Origin: an uncultured Erysipelotrichaceae bacterium
GTDB taxonomy: Bacteria > Bacillota_I > Bacilli_A > RF39 > UBA660
NCBI GenBank assembly: GCA_902797275.1
Contig: CADBSI010000099.1
Span: 1-7,734 of the forward strand
Length of the DNA stretch: 7,734 bases
Direction of reading: 5' to 3'
In this document: positions 1 to 6,321 of the stretch, in pieces
Position numbering within the stretch: position 1 is the first letter of the stretch
Layout: every line of letters begins with the position of its first letter
The notes under the pieces: model-generated
The model's database searches: none
Seen by the model: only the letters and a program-made list of their open reading frames with translations
What the model was told of the DNA's origin: nothing
Made by a program: the position numbers and the translations under genes

Positions 1-1398
1 GAAAGTATGATTCATAATACCATAACCTTTAGTAATTGTCATGAATTCAGTCATAAAGCCAATTAAACCACGAGATGGTATAACATAAGTAAGTCTTGTT
101 TGATCTCCCATATTTTGCATATTATCAAGAGTTGCAAAGCGAAGTCCAAGAGACTCGATTACTCCTCCTACATAGTCATTGCTAACATCAATTTGTAAAT
201 CTTCGAATGGTTCACATTTTTCCCCATTAATTTCTTTAATAATTACTTGAGGTTTTGATACTTGAAGTTCAAATCCTTCACGACGCATATTTTCAATTAA
301 AATAGATAAATGTAATTCTCCTCTACCTTTAACAAGGAAGCTTTCTTGATCATAGGGACTAATTTTTAAACTTACATCACGTTCAGTTTCCTTTACAAGT
401 CTTTCTTCAATTTTTCTGATAGTTAAAAGTTTTCCTTCACGCCCAGCAAATGGTGATGTATTAACACCAAAAGTCATTTCAAGAGTTGGCTCATCAATTC
501 TTAAAGGTGGCAAAGCTTCTTCGCATCCAGGATTGCAAATTGTTTCTCCAACATTTATATCAGCAAGTCCTGCAATTGCTATAATATCTCCAGCACTAGC
601 TGAATTTATTTCAACACGTTTAAGTCCATTATAACCAAACATCTTTTGTATACGAAATTGTTTTTTAGTTCCGTCTAATCTTAAACAACTAACATTTTCT
701 CCAGTTTTTACAGTTCCTTCTTTAATAACACCAATTCCAATACGTCCTACGAAATCATTATAATCAAGTAAAGCTGGTTGGAATTTAAGAGGAGCCGTTG
801 GATCACCGTTTGGTTCTTTAATAGTTTCAACAATTGTATCTAAAAGAGGTTTCATTGTCTTTTCTTGGGTAGTTGGATCAGGTAAATAACTAGAAGTTCC
901 CATAACAGCACTAGTATAAACTACTGGAAAATCTAATTGTTCAATATCGGCACCAAGTTCGATAAATAAATCCATCACTTCATCTACTACTTGTTTAGGA
1001 CGAGCAGATGGTTTATCTATTTTATTTACAACAACAATTGGTACAACTTTAGCTTCTAAAGCTTTTTTTAAAACAAACCTTGTTTGAGGCATAGTTCCTT
1101 CATAAGCATCAACAACAAGTAAAACTCCATCAACCATATTCATAATACGTTCAACTTCTCCAGCAAAATCAGCATGTCCTGGAGTATCTAAAATATTAAT
1201 ACGAATTCCATTATAATTAATAGAGGTAGTCTTAGCAAGAATAGTAATACCACGTTCTTTTTCAATAGCATTAGAATCCATTGACACTACTTCTTCATTT
1301 TCTCTAAATGTACCTGCATATTCTAGCATTTTATCAACAAGAGTTGTTTTACCATGGTCAACGTGAGCTATAATAGCAATATTACGTATATTTTTCAT
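1..1398 (-). CDS. typA: Translational GTPase TypA/BipA, 3' part missing
   Basis: Ribosome-associated GTPase of the EF-G/LepA superfamily, cytoplasmic, linked in other bacteria to 50S subunit assembly and growth under stress or cold. The visible 466 residues start MKNIRNIAIIAHVDHGKTT. They carry G1 (AHVDHGKT, 11-18), G2 (RGITI, 49-53), G3 (DTPGH, 71-75), G4 (NKID, 125-128) and G5 (TSA, 162-164). A beta-barrel domain follows from about 200 to 290, then EF-G-like domains. The last visible residues, KGYGIMNHTF, match the conserved TypA segment before the family-specific C-terminal domain. Family members are about 605-615 residues, so roughly 140-150 are outside the window; nothing suggests a broken gene. 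The start is the ATG at 1398, after an SD-like GGGAAGTG at 1404-1411. It follows tdk but has its own promoter and sits behind the tdk terminator. The NKID and HVDHGKTT motifs together with the GYGIMNHTF ending exclude LepA and EF-G. Confidence 0.97.
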   Translation of the reverse strand, partial: MKNIRNIAIIAHVDHGKTTLVDKMLEYAGTFRENEEVVSMDSNAIEKERGITILAKTTSINYNGIRINILDTPGHADFAGEVERIMNMVDGVLLVVDAYEGTMPQTRFVLKKALEAKVVPIVVVNKIDKPSARPKQVVDEVMDLFIELGADIEQLDFPVVYTSAVMGTSSYLPDPTTQEKTMKPLLDTIVETIKEPNGDPTAPLKFQPALLDYNDFVGRIGIGVIKEGTVKTGENVSCLRLDGTKKQFRIQKMFGYNGLKRVEINSASAGDIIAIAGLADINVGETICNPGCEEALPPLRIDEPTLEMTFGVNTSPFAGREGKLLTIRKIEERLVKETERDVSLKISPYDQESFLVKGRGELHLSILIENMRREGFELQVSKPQVIIKEINGEKCEPFEDLQIDVSNDYVGGVIESLGLRFATLDNMQNMGDQTRLTYVIPSRGLIGFMTEFMTITKGYGIMNHTF

Positions 1399-1403
1399 AA
1401 AAA

Positions 1404-1411
1404 CACTTCCC
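1404..1411 (-). promoter_or_regulatory. Ribosome binding site of typA
   Basis: GGGAAGTG on the minus strand, five bases before the ATG at 1398. It is an imperfect Shine-Dalgarno match, weaker than those of the other genes here. Confidence 0.55.
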
Positions 1412-1429
1412 TTTTTTTTAAACTTAAGT

Positions 1430-1458
1430 ATTATACCATAAAAAAAAGTACTAAACAA
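1430..1458 (-). promoter_or_regulatory. Promoter of typA (TTGTTT-17-TATAAT)
   Basis: The -10 box TATAAT (1430-1435) is a perfect consensus match. The -35 box TTGTTT (1453-1458) lies exactly 17 bases upstream and falls in the loop of the tdk terminator hairpin, so the tdk 3' end and the typA promoter are physically interlocked. Expected start near 1423, giving a leader of about 25 bases. Confidence 0.75.
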
Positions 1459-1467
1459 TACTTTTTT
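1441..1467 (-). terminator. Intrinsic terminator of tdk
   Basis: A 9-bp stem (1442-1450 with 1459-1467; AAAAAAGTA/TACTTTTTT) with an 8-base loop, seven bases after the tdk stop. The minus-strand 3' arm runs into seven T's. The stem is A/T rich with one G-C pair, so it may be leaky and allow some read-through into typA. Confidence 0.7.
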
Positions 1468-1474
1468 ATAATTT

Positions 1475-2077
1475 TTATTCATAAGTTGTCGTTGGATGAT
1501 CAAATTTCTTTCTTGTTTTCATTTTAAAACATTTACTACAAGCAACGGTATAACTTACTCCTTCTCCATCAATTGCAACACTTTCTCCTTCGGTTGCTAC
1601 TTTTCCATTTACAAGTCTTACATTAAACATAGCTTTTTTACCACATTCACAAATAGTTTTAATCTCAGTTAATTCATGACTGATTGCAAGAAGCCTGCGA
1701 GATCCTGGAAAATCATTACCTTTAAAATCAGTTCTTAAGCCATAACACATAACCGGAATATCCAAGTCAACTACAATATCCATTAATTGATTAACTTGTC
1801 TTGTAGTTAAAAACTGAGCTTCATCAACTAAAATTAAATCAACATGACCATACTCATTTATTACTAAATCAAAAATATTTTCATCCTTACTAATTAAATA
1901 ATCAACTTTTTTAGTTGCTCCTATTCTTGATACTATTTTATCTTGACCTTTCGTATCAGTTGCTGGTTTCATAATGATTGAACGCATTCCTTGTTCTTCA
2001 TAATTATAATTACATTGAAGTATTCTTGTTGTTTTACCTGAGTTCATTGCCCCATAAAAAAAATATAACTTTGCCAT
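1475..2077 (-). CDS. tdk: Thymidine kinase, type II (TK1-like)
   Basis: Phosphorylates thymidine to dTMP with ATP; cytoplasmic pyrimidine salvage. The 200-residue protein has the usual length for the family. Visible features are the P-loop GAMNSGKT (9-16), the Walker B/catalytic segment VDEAQF (84-89, with E86 as the expected catalytic base), and the YGLRTDF segment (112-118) with the following substrate lasso. Zinc-binding cysteines are C143/C145 (CECG) and C180/C183 (CSKC). The frame is open to a GTG at 2086, but that GTG belongs to the Shine-Dalgarno AGGTGA (2083-2088). The ATG at 2077 gives MAKLYFFYGAMNSGKTT, the usual beginning of the family, and is preferred. It lies between the cadherin-like gene and typA, with a terminator on either side, so it is probably monocistronic. 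All key residues are present. Confidence 0.97.
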   Translation of the reverse strand: MAKLYFFYGAMNSGKTTRILQCNYNYEEQGMRSIIMKPATDTKGQDKIVSRIGATKKVDYLISKDENIFDLVINEYGHVDLILVDEAQFLTTRQVNQLMDIVVDLDIPVMCYGLRTDFKGNDFPGSRRLLAISHELTEIKTICECGKKAMFNVRLVNGKVATEGESVAIDGEGVSYTVACSKCFKMKTRKKFDHPTTTYE

Positions 2078-2082
2078 ACTTA

Positions 2083-2088
2083 TCACCT
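2083..2088 (-). promoter_or_regulatory. Ribosome binding site that fixes the tdk start
   Basis: AGGTGA, five bases before the ATG at 2077. It contains the in-frame GTG at 2086 that would otherwise be taken as the start. Confidence 0.8.
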
Positions 2089-2091
2089 AAA

Positions 2092-2130
2092 ATAAGAATA
2101 ACAAATGTTATATTATTAAACAATAACATT
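2092..2130 (-). terminator. Probable terminator of the cadherin-like gene
   Basis: An 8-bp stem (2104-2111 with 2123-2130; AATGTTAT/ATAACATT) with an 11-base loop, starting five bases after the stop of the upstream gene. It is followed on the minus strand by a T-rich but interrupted tract. The weak stem and imperfect U-tract suggest partial termination. Confidence 0.5.
2095..2123 (-). promoter_or_regulatory. Putative promoter of tdk (TTGTTT-17-TATTCT)
   Basis: The -35 TTGTTT (2118-2123) and -10 TATTCT (2095-2100) are 17 bases apart. The -35 overlaps the loop of the preceding hairpin, as at typA. The -10 matches consensus at only four of six positions, so this call rests partly on the shared layout. 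Confidence 0.45.
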
Positions 2131-2135
2131 GACGA

Positions 2136-3404
2136 TTATTTTACTTTTCTTTTCTTAACTAAAATAGCTATTAATAAAGATAAAACTCCAACCCCAAAAG
2201 TTATCAAAGACATTAACATTTCGTTAGTTTTTAAAAAACTATTTATATCAAAAGATTTAGTATCATTTTTAGTATCATTAGAATCATCTTTTGTACTTTC
2301 TTTAATAATTTTAAAAGTATAAACTTCTTCTTGATTATCTAAAGATACTTTCAAAGTAATTATACTATTATTTTCTAACTTTTCATTTCCTGTTTCTTCA
2401 ATTTTAGCATCTATATTAGCTAAAGTAATTTTAAAATTTAATTTATCTAAATTAGTTTTAATATTATAATTTTTCTTTGTTTTATCAAAAGTAAAATCAA
2501 GGTTTTCTATTTCAATATTATTAACAAGAGGAACCAATTCATTTCTTGTTATATTTATTTTATATTCTTTTACATCACCAGATTCAGCAATAACTTTAAT
2601 TACTAAGTTGTTTATTCCTTCTTTTAATTTTACATTTTCAAGATATTCTACACTTGATTTATCACTTGTTTTTACTAAGTCAATTTTAATTTCAGAAATA
2701 TTATTTTCAACAGTTAAATTATATTCGTATATATTACTTTTAAAATCAAATGGTATTTTATCTATTTTTAATGATTTTAAAGTATTAGTAGGATCTTTAT
2801 AATCTTTTTTTATAATATTAATTAAATAGGTTCTAATGCTTTCATTTTCAGCCATTACTTTAACTTCTACCTTAGTAGTTTCCCCATTTAAATTAATACT
2901 GTTATTTCCGATTCTTTCTCCATAACCACTTACAAATTTACTTTTATTATCTTTTAAAGTAGCTTTTAATTCAACACTTTTTAATTTAGAATCAACAAAA
3001 ACATCATATTCATTTTTTTCGCCTAAGACTACTTGAGTAGTACCTATTTTTAGACTAGATAAAGAATTATCACTACTTCTGTTGTCTTCTTTAGTAATAT
3101 TTATTACATAAGTTTCTAAAGTTTCTAAAGTTTCAATATTTTTAATTGTATAACTGATTTTATTTAATCCTGATTTTAAAGTTATATTTTCACTTGAACC
3201 TGATCCTTTATATTTAGTTTTATCATAGACAAAAACAACTTTAATTGTATCTTTTTTACTATCAACATCTAAATTATATTCTTTTTTCTCACTAGAAAAA
3301 TCTTTAATACTAACTCCATCTACTAAAATATTAGTTAAATACCCCTCTGCCTTAACATTTAAAAAACTCAAAAATAAAAATAATGCTAAAATTAATCTTT
3401 TCAT
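2136..3404 (-). CDS. Secreted, membrane-anchored protein with four cadherin-like beta-sandwich repeats
   Basis: No enzymatic function is visible; it is probably a cell-surface or adhesion-type structural protein. Residues 1-19 are a signal peptide (MKR, hydrophobic core, cleavage likely after VKA). Four repeats follow at about 22-106, 114-201, 208-287 and 294-369. Each opens with an L..L.I/V. pattern, has an EY.L.V core and ends in a closing strand (TYVINI 98-103, TYLINI 192-197, EYKINI 280-285, VYTFKI 361-366). This fits the bacterial cadherin-like beta-sandwich family (Pfam PF12733 type). A polar linker rich in D, N, T and K (370-385) leads to a transmembrane helix (about 397-416) and a basic tail KKRKVK. 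No cysteine and no LPXTG motif is seen. The ATG at 3404 has a GAGAGG ribosome site at 3409-3414. It follows the M16 pair closely but has its own promoter. The domain call is from pattern only. Confidence 0.8.
   Translation of the reverse strand: MKRLILALFLFLSFLNVKAEGYLTNILVDGVSIKDFSSEKKEYNLDVDSKKDTIKVVFVYDKTKYKGSGSSENITLKSGLNKISYTIKNIETLETLETYVINITKEDNRSSDNSLSSLKIGTTQVVLGEKNEYDVFVDSKLKSVELKATLKDNKSKFVSGYGERIGNNSINLNGETTKVEVKVMAENESIRTYLINIIKKDYKDPTNTLKSLKIDKIPFDFKSNIYEYNLTVENNISEIKIDLVKTSDKSSVEYLENVKLKEGINNLVIKVIAESGDVKEYKINITRNELVPLVNNIEIENLDFTFDKTKKNYNIKTNLDKLNFKITLANIDAKIEETGNEKLENNSIITLKVSLDNQEEVYTFKIIKESTKDDSNDTKNDTKSFDINSFLKTNEMLMSLITFGVGVLSLLIAILVKKRKVK
3111..3134. repeat. Short 9-base tandem repeat inside the cadherin-like gene
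   Basis: The unit AGTTTCTAA occurs about 2.7 times in a row, encoding ETLETLET at residues 91-98, near the end of the first beta-sandwich repeat. It is in frame, so gain or loss of a unit would change length by three residues without a frameshift. Confidence 0.6.
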
Positions 3405-3426
3405 ATAACCTCTCTACTATAAATTA

Positions 3427-3455
3427 ATTATAACATTATTTTTTTATTAAAACAA
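3427..3455 (-). promoter_or_regulatory. Promoter of the cadherin-like gene (TTGTTT-17-TATAAT)
   Basis: A perfect -10 TATAAT (3427-3432) and a -35 TTGTTT (3450-3455), 17 bases apart. The -35 lies in the last codons of the upstream M16 gene, just before its TAA at 3447-3449. No convincing terminator separates the two genes, so read-through from the M16 operon is also possible. Confidence 0.7.
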
Positions 3456-4724
3456 TCCTTTTTCTTCTTTTGGCAAAATCATAACTAAACTTTGATTAGA
3501 AAAATCAAGTTCTTTAATTAAATTATTTAACTCTTTAGTATTTAATTCTCTTATTAATTCTATTCTATTTTCATAAACATCGTTGTACCAAATTAAATCA
3601 CTACAAATATTATCAACGGTTATTTCAACATTGTCTATCATTCTTATTTCACTAGCAATCCAAACTTTTTTAATTCTTTCTAGTTCTTCTTTAGATATTT
3701 TTATATTTACAAAACTCTTTTTAATTTTATCAATTAAAATATCAGCTTTATCAGATTCTGCTGTTATTGTTAAAGTATAAAAATTATCATAACGATTTTT
3801 CTCTTCATAGAAATTAGTTGCTATATTATTACTAATAACATTTTCACGAAAATTAGAAGTGCTACCAAATAAACTTGTTAAAATAACTCCTAAATACATA
3901 CTTAATTTAACATCACTAATTTTTAAATTATCTTTTTTTATTTTAATACCAAATTCTATTTTAGGAACCTTTACATTTTTATATAAAGTAGTAAATTCTT
4001 CTTTTACCTCACTTGGTTCAAGATAAGTTTTTCTTATTATTTCTTTTTTTTCTTTCGTTTTAAGCTTTTCATGATTTTTAATTAAAGTTTCTATTTTTCT
4101 AGGATTAATTCCTCCTCCAACTACTAAAAACATATTACTAGGATGATAAAAAGTATCATAGGCTAATTTTAAATCTTCCTTAGTTATTTTATTAATTGAT
4201 TCAACTGTTCCTGCTATTTTTTCTTTTACAGGTAGCTCATAAAACATATTTTTTCTTAAAGTATCATCAAGTGCCCATGAGGTATCATCTTCATACATTA
4301 ATATTTCTTCTTTAATAATACCTTTTTCTTTTAAAACATTATCATCAGTAAAATAAGGTGAAAAGACAAAGTCTAAAAGAAAAGATAAATTTTTTTCAAG
4401 TTCATTTACACCCCAAATATAATATCTTGTATTATCAAAAGTAGTTGAAGCATTAGTTGATATTCCTGTTTTAGCAAATACTTTAAAAGGATCAATTCCA
4501 TCCTCCTGTTCAAACATTTTATGTTCTAAAAAATGAGCTATACCATATGGTGAATGAATATCTCCATTACAAGAAAAATCAATATCTTTAGACCCATATC
4601 TAGTTCCTAAAACAGCATAAAAGTTTTTCTTATTAGAAAATGGTACTAAATACACTTTAAATCCATTTGCCAAAGTAAAATAATAAACATCTTGATCTAA
4701 ATTATTAAGATTAAATTTCTTCAT
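3447..4724 (-). CDS. ymfH: M16B zinc metallopeptidase, catalytic subunit (YmfH-like)
   Basis: Predicted zinc peptidase of the pitrilysin/MPP family, acting on peptides or small proteins; the substrate is unknown. The 425-residue protein has the two-lobe M16 layout. The inverted zinc motif HFLEH is at 64-68, and the expected third ligand is in KEEI (E140, judged from its spacing after E133). LANGFKVYLVP near the N-terminus is also typical. The R/Y substrate-binding motif of the second lobe is degenerate. The frame is open to an ATG at 4739, but that reading starts inside the Shine-Dalgarno GGGGGTGAGG (4728-4737). The ATG at 4724 gives MKKFNLNNLD and is preferred. It overlaps the stop of the upstream M16 gene by 14 bases (4711-4724), which points to translational coupling. 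Adjacent ymfF/ymfH genes are common in Firmicutes; the name rests on motif and gene order. Confidence 0.9.
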   Translation of the reverse strand: MKKFNLNNLDQDVYYFTLANGFKVYLVPFSNKKNFYAVLGTRYGSKDIDFSCNGDIHSPYGIAHFLEHKMFEQEDGIDPFKVFAKTGISTNASTTFDNTRYYIWGVNELEKNLSFLLDFVFSPYFTDDNVLKEKGIIKEEILMYEDDTSWALDDTLRKNMFYELPVKEKIAGTVESINKITKEDLKLAYDTFYHPSNMFLVVGGGINPRKIETLIKNHEKLKTKEKKEIIRKTYLEPSEVKEEFTTLYKNVKVPKIEFGIKIKKDNLKISDVKLSMYLGVILTSLFGSTSNFRENVISNNIATNFYEEKNRYDNFYTLTITAESDKADILIDKIKKSFVNIKISKEELERIKKVWIASEIRMIDNVEITVDNICSDLIWYNDVYENRIELIRELNTKELNNLIKELDFSNQSLVMILPKEEKGLF

Positions 4725-5982
4725 TAGCCTCACCCCCATCTTCTAATAAATAAATTGTATCTATTTTTACTTTTTTACTTATATTTTTTATATCATCCAA
4801 GCTAATTTTTTCTATATTTTCCCGTCTTTTTTCTAAAGAATCTAAATTAAGGAGATTAGTTGCTATATAATTTTCTAAAATACTATCTATGTTATCATAT
4901 ACCTCATCTAAAAGTGATATATATTCTGTTTTAGCATCATTAAGTTCAGCTTCAAAAACTTCACTACCCATTTGTTTCATAATTTTTTTAATACTTGAAA
5001 TAACTTTTTTAAAATTATTAGAACTAATTCCTGATTGAATAAGTAAAATGTTATCAGCCTTCAAGATATTAGAATTTATATAATAAGCTAAAGAATTTTT
5101 CTCTCTTATTTCTTGCATTAATTTGGAATTAAATCCTCCACCTAATATCATATTATAAATATTTATTACATATTTTCTCTCAAATTCAGTTAAATCAAGT
5201 AATTTACAACCAATAGATAATTTAGATTGTTTAAAGTCTTCTTTCTCAATTATAGTTTTAATCTTTTTAACTTTGTCTGAATTTAAATAAATACTTGTCT
5301 TTTCTTTTTTAATAGTTTTAAAATTTAATTTTTCTTTGACAAGTTTAATAATTTCATCATCATCAAAATCACCTATTACATATATATCTACATTGCAAGT
5401 TTTTAAAAAATCTTTGTAGTATTGATATAAATTTTCTTCTGTTATTTTTTCTAAATCTTCTATATAGCCATAGCCTCTAAAAGCATATGGCTTTGAAGCA
5501 TCCATGTTTTCAAACATTCTAATGGTAGAATAATTTTTAGGACTTTCTTTAATAGTTTTTATTTCATTTAGTATACCATTTTTTATAATATTAAAACTTT
5601 TTTTCTCAAATTTATTATTTTTTTGATTAGGATTAAAAATCATTTCACTTAATAAATCAATACTTTCTTCTAACATTTTAATATCAGTATATTTAGGATT
5701 TAACAAAGATAAACTAAACTTTGTTATTAAATAATTACCAAGTCTTGTGTTATAACCACTTATATAAGGTGAATACAAATCTTGAATTTTTAAAGCTAAT
5801 TTTTGTCTTGTAGAATATTTTTTAGTTGTTAATACTAAATAATCAGTTAAGAAATTTCTTTTAGTTATATCTTCTTTTTTTATAACATCACTTAAAAGTA
5901 CTTTAAGTGTTATTGATCGAAACTTCTTAGTTTTTAATAAATGCAATTTTCCATATTTTAAATCAAGTATCTTTTCTTTCAT
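4711..5982 (-). CDS. ymfF: M16-family peptidase-like protein, non-catalytic partner (YmfF-like)
   Basis: Predicted partner of the HXXEH-bearing protein encoded next. At 423 residues it has the length of a full two-lobe M16 protein. The position where HXXEH should lie reads NFLTDYLV (43-50), so this chain cannot bind the catalytic zinc. The second lobe keeps the classical segment LGGGFNSKLMQEIREKNSLA (280-299) with the R/Y pair at R293 and Y300, which in M16 heterodimers contacts the substrate. The two genes thus divide the active site, as in known M16 heterodimers with one HXXEH and one R/Y subunit. The start is the ATG at 5982 behind a strong AGAGGTGGGG (5984-5993). The last codons (GGT GAG GCT AAT GAA) also form the ribosome site and start of the following gene. 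It begins the operon, after the prepilin terminator. Confidence 0.88.
   Translation of the reverse strand: MKEKILDLKYGKLHLLKTKKFRSITLKVLLSDVIKKEDITKRNFLTDYLVLTTKKYSTRQKLALKIQDLYSPYISGYNTRLGNYLITKFSLSLLNPKYTDIKMLEESIDLLSEMIFNPNQKNNKFEKKSFNIIKNGILNEIKTIKESPKNYSTIRMFENMDASKPYAFRGYGYIEDLEKITEENLYQYYKDFLKTCNVDIYVIGDFDDDEIIKLVKEKLNFKTIKKEKTSIYLNSDKVKKIKTIIEKEDFKQSKLSIGCKLLDLTEFERKYVINIYNMILGGGFNSKLMQEIREKNSLAYYINSNILKADNILLIQSGISSNNFKKVISSIKKIMKQMGSEVFEAELNDAKTEYISLLDEVYDNIDSILENYIATNLLNLDSLEKRRENIEKISLDDIKNISKKVKIDTIYLLEDGGEANEEI
4728..4737 (-). promoter_or_regulatory. Internal ribosome binding site that fixes the ymfH start
   Basis: GGGGGTGAGG on the minus strand, three bases before the ATG at 4724, within the last codons of the upstream gene. 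It excludes the ATG at 4739, which lies at the very edge of the site. Confidence 0.75.
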
Positions 5983-5983
5983 T

Positions 5984-5993
5984 CCCCACCTCT
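5984..5993 (-). promoter_or_regulatory. Ribosome binding site of ymfF
   Basis: AGAGGTGGGG directly before the ATG at 5982, among the strongest Shine-Dalgarno matches in the window. Confidence 0.75.
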
Positions 5994-6011
5994 GTATTAT
6001 TATGTTATTTT

Positions 6012-6039
6012 TTAATAATTTTATTTATTTAAGATACAA
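6012..6039 (-). promoter_or_regulatory. Weak candidate promoter of the M16 operon
   Basis: TTGTAT (6034-6039) and TATTAA (6012-6017) are 16 bases apart, just downstream of the prepilin terminator; the -35 overlaps the terminator T-run. The -10 matches consensus at four of six positions and the region is almost pure A/T, so the placement is tentative. A promoter is expected here because a good terminator lies directly upstream. Confidence 0.3.
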
Positions 6040-6067
6040 AAAGTAATTGATTGGATCAATTACTTTT
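6038..6067 (-). terminator. Intrinsic terminator of the prepilin gene
   Basis: A 13-bp perfect stem (6039-6051 with 6055-6067) with a 3-base loop; the minus-strand 3' arm ends in TTTTT. The 5' arm is the last coding segment (AAAAGTAAT plus the TGA stop at 6056-6058), so the stop codon lies within the stem. This is the strongest terminator in the window. Confidence 0.85.
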
Positions 6068-6253
6068 ACTTTTACAATGTCCTTCGCCCGGTTTATCACC
6101 TTTTTCATATTCTTCACCTATTAAAGAACATGAAGATTTTGTCATAGAATCTTTCAAGTAGCCACCAAAAGCATTAACAATAGCAATAATAACAACTGAT
6201 ATAAGTGCTATAATTAAAACATATTCAACTAATGCTTGTCCTTTTTTATTCAT
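6056..6253 (-). CDS. Flp-type (type IVb) prepilin-like small protein
   Basis: A 65-residue protein resembling Flp prepilins. It has a short basic leader MNKKG, a predicted prepilin-peptidase site after G5, and mature start QALVEY with the conserved Glu at +5 and Tyr at +6. A hydrophobic helix follows (about residues 12-29, VLIIALISVVIIAIVNAF). The remaining 36 residues are polar, with C42 and C60 that could form a disulfide loop; Flp pilins usually have short tails without such a pair. Flp subunits form Tad-type pili after cleavage by a TadV/CpaA-like peptidase, but no Tad gene is visible here. The start ATG at 6253 follows a GTGAGGT ribosome site. The gene has its own good promoter with a palindrome over the -10 and its own terminator, so it is a single-gene unit. 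Alternative: a small membrane peptide of another kind. The pilin call is by motif only. Confidence 0.78.
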   Translation of the reverse strand: MNKKGQALVEYVLIIALISVVIIAIVNAFGGYLKDSMTKSSCSLIGEEYEKGDKPGEGHCKSKSN

Positions 6254-6279
6254 ATAAACCTCACTATAATTATAATTAA

Positions 6280-6294
6280 TACAATATTATTGTA
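6280..6294. promoter_or_regulatory. Perfect 15-base palindrome over the prepilin -10 box (candidate operator)
   Basis: TACAATATTATTGTA reads as two 7-base arms around one central base. It covers the whole -10 element (6289-6294) and reaches the expected start point near 6282. Such placement is typical of a repressor site. The TACA...TGTA ends recall BlaI/CopY-type operators, but the spacing differs and no regulator gene is seen here. Confidence 0.5.
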
Positions 6295-6317
6295 CCTAAA
6301 TAAAAGGAAATAGTCAA
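6289..6317 (-). promoter_or_regulatory. Promoter of the prepilin gene (TTGACT-17-TACAAT)
   Basis: The -35 TTGACT (6312-6317) and -10 TACAAT (6289-6294) each match consensus at five of six positions and are 17 bases apart. The -35 begins four bases after the rpoZ stop. The leader would be about 28 bases. Confidence 0.78.
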
Positions 6318-6321
6318 GAAA

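Noticed and set aside
2136..2280. Sortase-type anchor at the C-terminus of the cadherin-like protein
   Set aside because: The hydrophobic segment plus basic tail has the right shape, but the sequence before it (FLKTNE) lacks the LPXTG or NPXTN pattern, so a plain transmembrane anchor is the simpler reading.
1978..2322. Plus-strand open frame of 114 codons
   Set aside because: It is antisense to the start of tdk and the 3' end of the cadherin-like gene, has low-complexity content and no ribosome site, and covers two well-supported genes.
2608..2802. Plus-strand open frame of 64 codons
   Set aside because: Shadow of the cadherin-like repeats in an AT-rich gene; no domain or start signal.
3583..3780. 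Plus-strand open frame of 65 codons, hydrophobic
   Set aside because: Antisense to the M16 catalytic gene; the hydrophobic look comes from reverse-reading lysine-rich codons.
6056..6253. Bacteriocin precursor processed by the adjacent M16 pair
   Set aside because: No double-glycine leader or transporter is present, a strong terminator separates the genes, and the leader matches the prepilin pattern better.
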